From NCBI GenBank assembly GCA_002422795.1, contig DITJ01000027.1:1-10650 (forward strand): a DNA stretch of 10,650 bases. Direction: 5' to 3'. Each line of letters opens with the position of its first letter. Position 1 is the stretch's first letter. This DNA is from Alphaproteobacteria bacterium UBA6187. GTDB lineage: Bacteria > Pseudomonadota > Alphaproteobacteria > Rickettsiales > UBA6187. The translations under genes and the position numbers were made by a program. The notes beneath the pieces were generated by a model. That model was not told where the DNA came from. It saw nothing but the letters and a program-made list of their open reading frames with translations, and did not search any database. This document shows, one piece after another, positions 6,821-10,650 of this stretch.

Positions 6821-7405
6821 TTATTTTGCCTGTGGTTTATTCCAACGCAAAATCCTCATTCTGGAATTGCCGTATTTGCGGTCTTCCAATTCTTCAAGCC
6901 CTTCAGGTACTGTGATATCTTCTTTTTTTGCAGTTTCAATTACCACTACAGCATCATTTGCCAGCCAGTTACCCTTCACCAGATTTTCCAAAGTGGCTTG
7001 CGCAAGACCCTGGTTATAAGGCGGGTCTATAAAAATTAAATTACACGGCACATGCGCAGGTGGCGGTGTTGAAGAATTTGCCCTTATAAAAGCAGCATTT
7101 TCTTCTGCGCCCAGATTCTTGATATTTTTGCGTGCAATGTCTAGATGCAACTTTTCCATATCAATAAGAACGGCGTAAGAAGCACCGCGAGAAAGTGCTT
7201 CAATTGCAAGCGCACCAGAGCCGCAATATAAATCCAGCACCCTTGCGCCATCAAGGAGTTTTTTGCCGCCAACAGCAAATTGCCCGTGGCTTAATATGTT
7301 AAATAAGGCTTCCCGTGCAAGGCCGGTGGTGGGGCGCAGTTTCTTACCTTTATCCTGCATAGTCTCTATATTTCTGCCCTTATATTTTCCAGCAATTACC
7401 CGCAT
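6821..7405 (-). CDS. rsmD: 16S rRNA (guanine(966)-N(2))-methyltransferase RsmD
   Basis: An S-adenosylmethionine-dependent enzyme that methylates N2 of G966 in helix 31 of 16S rRNA during small-subunit assembly. The 194-residue length is normal. The N-terminus MRVIAGKYKGR and the block LRPTTGLAREALFNIL (23-38) are characteristic. The SAM-binding motif DLYCGSGALAIEALSRG spans 58-74 and the catalytic motif IV DPPY spans 127-130. The ATG at 7405 gives the canonical start. cobT follows 5 bases after its stop on the same strand, so the two probably share a transcript. A palindromic element (7444-7531) lies about 40 bp upstream of the start. Confidence 0.95.
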   Translation of the reverse strand: MRVIAGKYKGRNIETMQDKGKKLRPTTGLAREALFNILSHGQFAVGGKKLLDGARVLDLYCGSGALAIEALSRGASYAVLIDMEKLHLDIARKNIKNLGAEENAAFIRANSSTPPPAHVPCNLIFIDPPYNQGLAQATLENLVKGNWLANDAVVVIETAKKEDITVPEGLEELEDRKYGNSRMRILRWNKPQAK

Positions 7406-7443
7406 ATTTAATCCTTATATTGTTTATAGCACTTCCCATTTTC

Positions 7444-7531
7444 ATTCCTACTTCGTTATTCTTCGATCTCCTAAAATCCACGTAGTAAGCCTACGCTAAA
7501 ATTTTACTCGTCTTGAATGCCTAGTAGAAAT
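7444..7531. repeat. Imperfect palindromic element upstream of rsmD
   Basis: The outer arms are ATTCCTACT (7444-7452) and AGTAGAAAT (7523-7531), with further partial pairing inward through ATTC and TCGA-like bases. The inner stem pairs TAAAAT (7472-7477) with ATTTTA (7501-7506) and CGTAG (7481-7485) with CTACG (7491-7495). The total length is about 88 bp, comparable with the units in the lptF-lptG gap, but the sequence is different, so this is probably a separate repeat family. It would lie in the rsmD leader if transcription starts further upstream. Confidence 0.6.
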
Positions 7532-7594
7532 AAAAATCGGTAACGCTAGAACATCTGGTATCAGAAAATAATGTGCAGAGGAAGAATAAAAGTA

Positions 7595-7625
7595 AAGGAT
7601 TATTATTGTTATATTAATAATCCTT
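7595..7625 (-). terminator. Perfect 11-bp hairpin, possible minus-strand terminator
   Basis: AAGGATTATTA (7595-7605) and TAATAATCCTT (7615-7625) are exact complements with a 9-nt loop. Reading the minus strand, the stem is followed by TTTACTTTTATTC, a T-rich tail as in intrinsic terminators, though the stem is AT-rich and weak. On the plus strand no T-run follows. It overlaps the stop codon of the possible small gene at 7614-7715. Confidence 0.35.
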
Positions 7626-7715
7626 CAAACTGCCGATTAGAATCAATTCATCACGCATCCGAAAGCAATCAATTTTATTAGTGTGTAAATTCATTTTGCA
7701 TAAAGCGCTCTTCAT
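7614..7715 (-). CDS. Possible 33-residue small protein
   Basis: The minus strand holds ATG (7715-7713) followed by 32 further codons and TAA. AGG, a plausible Shine-Dalgarno core, ends 8 nt before the ATG inside the right arm of the 12-bp inverted repeat at 7715-7748. The product begins MKSALCKMNLHTNK and ends LILIGSLKDY. It has two cysteines and no signal peptide or membrane span, and I recognise no family. A terminator-like hairpin overlaps its end. Taken together this has the layout of a short self-contained gene upstream of rsmD, but an open frame this short can arise by chance or be the remnant of a decayed gene. Confidence 0.25.
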   Translation of the reverse strand: MKSALCKMNLHTNKIDCFRMRDELILIGSLKDY

Positions 7716-7748
7716 TATATTTACCTAAGTAATATCAGGTAAATATAA
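7715..7748. promoter_or_regulatory. Perfect 12-bp inverted repeat, possible operator or RBS-masking hairpin
   Basis: TTATATTTACCT (7715-7726) and AGGTAAATATAA (7737-7748) are exact reverse complements around a 10-nt loop. Because each arm carries AGGT on one strand, the palindrome places a Shine-Dalgarno-like core before an ATG in both directions: minus strand at 7715 and plus strand at 7752. It could be an operator between divergent transcripts or an RNA hairpin hiding the ribosome binding site. Confidence 0.4.
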
Positions 7749-7813
7749 ATAATGAAACATCATATTATTCCAACCCAAACACCCCCAAAATCTCCGCCTG
7801 TTCCTGCAAATAA

Positions 7814-8178
7814 TCCCCGGTGGAACACTATCAGCTTGCTAAAAAACTTGCGCCTCTTCGTGATGAAAATATGCTTATTATTGGCAGCGGCGATATTGTG
7901 CATAATTTGCGTATGTTCTGCCACCAGGCCGAAAACCTTATGACTGGGCGGAAAGTTTTAATGATAAAATCAAGGAATTAATTGCATCCAACAAGCATGA
8001 GGAAATAATAAATTTCAAAGCTTTCGGGCAGGATGCTGCACTTGCGATTCCCACCCCAGAACATTTTCTGCCACTTTTATATATTCTTGCCTTGCAGTAA
8101 CCAGGTGAACAAATTTCTTTCTTTAATGATAAGGTAATAAGTTCTATATCTATGACTTCTGTATTTATAGGAAAATAG
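7814..8178 (+). pseudogene. ygiD: Decayed YgiD/DODA-type extradiol dioxygenase
   Basis: This is the remnant of a DODA-type extradiol ring-opening dioxygenase (the 4,5-DOPA dioxygenase YgiD family, a zinc or iron enzyme of about 260 residues). In one frame from 7823 one reads EHYQLAKKLAPLRDENMLI followed by IGSGDIVHN, a family hallmark. The frame then shifts between about 7915 and 7938. From 7939 it continues as YDWAESFNDKIKELIAS and later IPTPEHFLPLLYILAL, the conserved His-containing C-terminal motif. An in-frame TAA interrupts at 8098-8100. Similarity resumes with SSISMTSVFIGK and ends at TAG 8176-8178. The first 140-160 residues are absent, so the gene has an N-terminal deletion, a frameshift and a nonsense codon. 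Its stop abuts the gloA ribosome binding site, suggesting a former operon. Confidence 0.8.
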
Positions 8179-8185
8179 GAAATTT

Positions 8186-8581
8186 ATGCCCCAATTCAAA
8201 ATGCTACACACAATGATACGTGTATTCGACCTGCAAAAATCTATAGAATTTTATACCAAACACTTAGGTATGAAGATATTGCGCCAGAAGGATTATCCCG
8301 ATGGCAAATTTACCCTTGCCTTTGTTGGTTATGGCGATGAAGCAAGTAATACTGTAATTGAACTCACATATAACTGGGAACAGGCCGCACCCTATGAAAT
8401 CGGCGCTGGCTTTGGACATATCGCTCTTGGTGTGCCAGATATTTATGCCACTTGTTCAGCACTTGAAAAAGCAGGAGTACCAATCCTCCGCGCTCCTGGC
8501 CCAATGAAGCATGGCAATACAGTTATTGCATTTATTGCAGACCCGGATGGGTATAAGATTGAGTTGATTGAACGGAAGTAA
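8186..8581 (+). CDS. gloA: Lactoylglutathione lyase (glyoxalase I) GloA
   Basis: Converts the hemithioacetal of methylglyoxal and glutathione to S-lactoylglutathione, the first step of cytosolic methylglyoxal detoxification. At 131 residues it is the short, nickel-dependent bacterial type. The four metal ligands are visible: His8 (MLHTMIRV), Glu59 (VIELTYN), His78 (GFGHIALGV) and Glu126 (YKIELIE), at near the spacing of the E. coli enzyme (5, 56, 74, 122). The vicinal-oxygen-chelate repeat motifs FYTKHLGMK and FIADPDGYKIELIE are intact. AGGA at 8177-8180 lies 5 nt before the ATG and overlaps the stop of the dioxygenase pseudogene. The phosphotransferase-family gene starts 3 bases after its stop. 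Nothing suggests decay, so it is the only intact member of this three-gene cluster. Confidence 0.95.
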   Translation: MPQFKMLHTMIRVFDLQKSIEFYTKHLGMKILRQKDYPDGKFTLAFVGYGDEASNTVIELTYNWEQAAPYEIGAGFGHIALGVPDIYATCSALEKAGVPILRAPGPMKHGNTVIAFIADPDGYKIELIERK

Positions 8582-8584
8582 TAT

Positions 8585-9133
8585 ATGGAAATTACTACCT
8601 CACTTGTAACCAGTCTTATTTCCAGCCAATTTCCTGAATGGGCAAACCTGCCCATTAAACCAGTAGAACCTGGCGGCCACGATAACAGAACCTTCCGCTT
8701 AGGGGATGATATGTTGGTGCGCTTGCCAAGTGGCACAGATTATGCTGCACAAGTGCAAAAAGAACAAGCATGGCTACCCAAATTAGCACCACATTTATCT
8801 ATTGAAATTCCAGCGCCCATTGCTATGGGTAAGCCCTTAGAAGATTATCCCTATAACTGGTCTATTTATAAATGGATTGAAGGGGAAAGCGCCAATAACT
8901 TATCTTTTGATGAAACCCAGCTACAGCAAATTGCCCTGCATCTTGCCGGATTCATAAATGAATTGCATAAAATTGATACCTTCGGCGCTCCACCATCCGG
9001 CTTGCATAATTATTACCGTGGCAATAGCCCGGCTGTATATGATGCAGATACAAGAAAATATATCAAAGAATTATCCGGCGTTATTGATACCCGCGCAGCA
9101 ACAGCTTTATGGGAAAAAGCCTTGAAGTCCTAA
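8585..9133 (+). pseudogene. Truncated aminoglycoside-phosphotransferase-family protein
   Basis: Protein-kinase-like phosphotransferase of the APH family; family members act on antibiotics or small metabolites and the substrate here cannot be told. The 182 residues cover the N-lobe and hinge: VEPGGHDNRTFRLGDDMLVR (nucleotide-loop region), VQKEQAWLPKLAPHL, and NWSIYKWIEGESANN in the hinge. It then runs on to DADTRKYIKELSG and ALWEKALKS, and stops at TAA 9131-9133. The family usually has about 290-300 residues. The missing part begins just before the catalytic HGD loop and the metal-binding DFG-like motif, so this product cannot be a functional kinase. GGAAG inside the end of gloA serves as ribosome binding site, indicating translational coupling. 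The break coincides with a change to unrelated sequence, so an insertion or rearrangement probably removed the 3' end. Confidence 0.8.
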
Positions 9134-9456
9134 ATGAATATAGACGCTACCTTATTACCGAAGAGCCGCTACCTGATGGTTTAGTTGTCTATTGCTCTAC
9201 TCTAGCACCAGCTCTCTTTTCTGAAAATGACATTCCCAAAACAGCCTACCGCTTAGATAAAAATGAAGCGGAAGAACTTAAAGCGTTTAGACTAGGAATT
9301 TTTAGATTACCTGAATTTGACACAATAGATTGGTGCTTTCGAAGCATAATTATAAATTCATATGTTTTCTATTTATTTGCATCTAGAGTGCGTGTATATA
9401 TAGTTCCTGCTGATAGTATGATTTTGTCTTTATCTTTAATGTGTTTTTCTAAATAA
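9131..9456 (+). other. Orphan coding fragment after the phosphotransferase breakpoint
   Basis: From the breakpoint the plus strand is open in another frame to a stop at 9456. About 80 residues have protein-like composition: NEYRRYLITEEPLPDGL, ALFSENDIPKTAYRLDKNEA, ELKAFRLGIFRLPEFDTIDW. I recognise no family. No credible start or ribosome binding site exists: the frame simply continues upstream into the phosphotransferase gene out of register (to 9109). Beyond about 9369 it is antisense to the AlbA_2 gene and has no independent support. It is best read as the inner piece of a foreign gene joined to the truncated phosphotransferase, not as a functional gene. Confidence 0.4.
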
Positions 9457-9824
9457 CAAGGCTTATCTTGTGTATCTTTTATAGTTAGAACATCTATTTC
9501 TTTTTTATTTATTTCTATAGTTTCTAACATAACATCAGGATGTATCCCCCCTGCAAATTGAGCTCCTCGTAGTATGTCTATTATATCAGATTGTCTTCGT
9601 CTGTTTTTATCATTTTCTACACCCACAGCATCAAAATCATTACTAATTCCAAAAACCAAATATCTATCTCCTTTATGGCGTACGTTGTTAGCTAAACATA
9701 TAATATCATGCACCAACTTAGCTTTTTCTAGTGAATTGCTAGAATGGTGAGTCTGCTTAAAGTCCCAGTAATCTCCTTCTTTATTGAGACTTACCAAATT
9801 CTGAATTATTAATTCCAATGACAC
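9369..9824 (-). CDS. Short AlbA_2/Schlafen-type putative ATP-binding protein, apparently C-terminally truncated
   Basis: The 151 residues match the AlbA_2 (Schlafen-like, divergent AAA_4) fold found in many accessory-genome proteins annotated as ATP- or RNA-binding. Visible marks are KEGDYWDFKQTHH (15-27, the E...DFK motif), DIICLANNVRHKGDRYLVFG (40-59), the following ISND, and KPCYLEK (121-127). The function is unknown; relatives occur in antiviral, regulatory and transposon settings. The start is a GTG at 9824, 3 bases after the preceding stop, with AAGG 8-9 nt upstream; this indicates coupling to the 245-residue gene. Homologues I recall continue past a TIYTRxGDTNTP motif into a C-terminal domain. 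Here the protein ends abruptly at TIYTRTLDANK, which suggests loss of the 3' part at a recombination point. The DNA is more AT-rich than neighbouring genes by eye. Confidence 0.75.
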   Translation of the reverse strand: MSLELIIQNLVSLNKEGDYWDFKQTHHSSNSLEKAKLVHDIICLANNVRHKGDRYLVFGISNDFDAVGVENDKNRRRQSDIIDILRGAQFAGGIHPDVMLETIEINKKEIDVLTIKDTQDKPCYLEKHIKDKDKIILSAGTIYTRTLDANK

Positions 9825-9827
9825 CCA

Positions 9828-10565
9828 CTATACCTTCATATTATTATTTATAGACCTAACCCACCTATAAACCGTATCATAAACATTAGTAAGCGGTTCG
9901 TTACCTGGAATAGGCTTCTCCTCCAGCTCAGCAGAAATTTTTACAGCAATCTGGCTTAGGCTCATAGTGCTATTGCGGCTGCGGATTTCAGTAAAACGTC
10001 TGGCAGCAAATTCTTTAGTTTTGCCATATAATTTTTCAGCACGGGCTTTGCCGCCGCTGCTGGCCTGTTGTTTTATTTTCTCCGGTGGCTGATAATCAGC
10101 AAATTTTTTCAATAATGATATATAGGCGCAGGCATTATTGGCATAGTCCACAGCCTGTTGTAGCTTGAGGATTTTTTCTGTGCCAACCTTAGCAATGCCA
10201 CCTGTTTGCAGTTCCGGCAGCAGAGTATTCAGTTGGATGAGCGCATTGGCGGTGTAATAACCAATTGCATGGGGCATAAATTCTTTATCAATCTTGCCGC
10301 TAAATTCATCTGCATGACTATCGAGGTAAATGCTGGGGTCTGTATCTTCTGCCATAGTTATTAGTTCTGCCGTCGCAAATGGATCAAGTTTTTCTTCGTA
10401 GAACTCTATAATTTGCACAACTATGTTTTGCAGTGGCCTGTTTTCTATATTGTATATTTCTGCATAATCATCGGAGCCATTGCGTAAATTTAGGAAATTG
10501 CCCAGCTTGCCTGAAATAATATCTACGCACTCGCCAAAAGTTCTTTGTGGTGAGTAGGCCTGCAT
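9828..10565 (-). CDS. Unrecognised 245-residue protein with a possible DNA-binding C-terminus
   Basis: I do not recognise this protein. It is soluble and largely helical, with no signal peptide or membrane span. The N-terminal 160 residues include a helical stretch (about 96-160, TANALIQLNTLLPELQ and the residues after it). The C-terminus starts with a Gly/Lys/Arg segment SSGGKARAEK (169-178) and continues to SLSQIAVKISAELEE (202-216) and TVYRWVRSI (231-239). This resembles the short helix-turn-helix-like tails (xxIAxxI...TVxxWIR) of phage and plasmid proteins of unknown function. I chose the ATG at 10565 over the in-frame GTG at 10574 because AGGAG sits 8 nt before the ATG and that ATG overlaps the preceding stop as TAATG. 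The AlbA_2 gene starts 3 bases after its stop. The three genes look like one translationally coupled, horizontally acquired unit. Confidence 0.75.
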   Translation of the reverse strand: MQAYSPQRTFGECVDIISGKLGNFLNLRNGSDDYAEIYNIENRPLQNIVVQIIEFYEEKLDPFATAELITMAEDTDPSIYLDSHADEFSGKIDKEFMPHAIGYYTANALIQLNTLLPELQTGGIAKVGTEKILKLQQAVDYANNACAYISLLKKFADYQPPEKIKQQASSGGKARAEKLYGKTKEFAARRFTEIRSRNSTMSLSQIAVKISAELEEKPIPGNEPLTNVYDTVYRWVRSINNNMKV

Positions 10566-10650
10566 TACGCGCACTCCTGCTTTTTCTTTGCCGCCAGGAA
10601 GAGCGCTTCGGTAGCGCTTTGTACCGAGTGGCGAACTGGCTCCAACGTTA
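10565..10650 (-). CDS. C-terminal end of an unidentified gene, cut by the window edge
   Basis: The minus strand is open from the window edge to TAA at 10567-10565, and that stop overlaps the next ATG in a TAATG arrangement. The 27 visible residues, TLEPVRHSVQSATEALFLAA followed by KKKQECA, have the amphipathic-helix and basic-tail look of a real C-terminus. The ends of tyrosine recombinases can look similar (a helix after the catalytic tyrosine), and one would fit a mobile segment, but this is too little to assign. A second open frame here, in register with the downstream gene, is rejected because the ribosome binding site and stop-start overlap support this one. Confidence 0.55.
   Translation of the reverse strand, partial: TLEPVRHSVQSATEALFLAAKKKQECA

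Larger units (their letters stand above)
7532..7813. other. Gene-poor stretch between rsmD leader and the dioxygenase pseudogene
   Basis: Apart from the two inverted repeats and the possible 33-residue gene listed separately, I see nothing supported here. The plus-strand frame starting at ATG 7752 runs to 7943, but from 7823 it is only a shadow of the dioxygenase remnant. Its first 20 residues are Pro-rich and match nothing I know. AATCAATT occurs twice within 7646-7678. The missing 5' part of the dioxygenase gene is not recognisable in any frame, so it was deleted or replaced, not just mutated. Confidence 0.6.

Noticed and set aside
7752..7943. 63-residue frame with a hydrophobic segment resembling a small membrane protein
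   Set aside because: From 7823 onward the same DNA encodes recognisable YgiD/DODA residues in another frame, so the hydrophobic stretch is a shadow. The first 20 Pro-rich residues have no support.
9369..9456. C-terminal part of the orphan plus-strand frame as genuine coding sequence
   Set aside because: It is antisense to the end of the AlbA_2 gene, which has clear family motifs.
10566..10650. N-terminal extension of the 245-residue protein to the window edge
   Set aside because: The frame is open, but AGGAG before the ATG at 10565 and the TAATG overlap with another frame support a start at 10565.

Overview
The window looks like part of an AT-rich alphaproteobacterial chromosome, probably from a host-associated lineage of the Rickettsiales/Holosporales type. 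Four things point that way: the long alphaproteobacterial form of CobT, a complete LptF/LptG pair (so an LPS-bearing outer membrane), several families of short palindromic repeats including one inserted in frame inside a coding sequence, and a large unrecognised protein with effector-like features. The taxonomic placement is inference; no rRNA or other marker gene is present.

Left part (1-3409, + strand). The 3' two thirds of fumC (class II fumarase, TCA cycle) runs in from the left edge. It is followed by lptF and lptG, the two membrane subunits of the LPS-export ABC transporter. The fumC-lptF gap is filled by heptameric repeats in inverted arrangement. The lptF-lptG gap is filled by two stem-loop elements in opposite orientation.

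Middle (3410-7405). A 438-residue unrecognised protein (+ strand) has a globular N-terminal half with a HxSF...SGHF motif block and a disordered, Ser/Thr-Pro-rich C-terminal tail with a duplicated octapeptide. It meets cobT head-on 5 bases away. rsmD and cobT form a minus-strand pair 5 bases apart. cobT carries a 147-bp (49-codon) palindromic element that keeps the reading frame open.

Right-centre (7406-9133). About 400 bp without an annotated gene holds another palindromic element, two perfect inverted repeats and a possible 33-codon gene. Then come a decayed YgiD/DODA-type dioxygenase pseudogene, an intact gloA (glyoxalase I) and an aminoglycoside-phosphotransferase-family gene cut off before its catalytic loop. 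These three lie close together on + like a former operon.

Right end (9131-10650). At the phosphotransferase breakpoint the sequence changes to unrelated material. It holds an orphan coding fragment on + and, on the minus strand, a tightly coupled group: the tail of an unknown gene, a 245-residue unknown protein with a helical, possibly DNA-binding C-terminus, and a short AlbA_2/Schlafen-type putative ATP-binding protein. This looks like the edge of an acquired segment.

The most notable items are the candidate effector, the in-frame palindromic element in cobT, the cryptic small-gene cassette near 7595-7748, and the mosaic junctions at 9131 and about 9369. No rRNA, tRNA, CRISPR array or transposase was seen.
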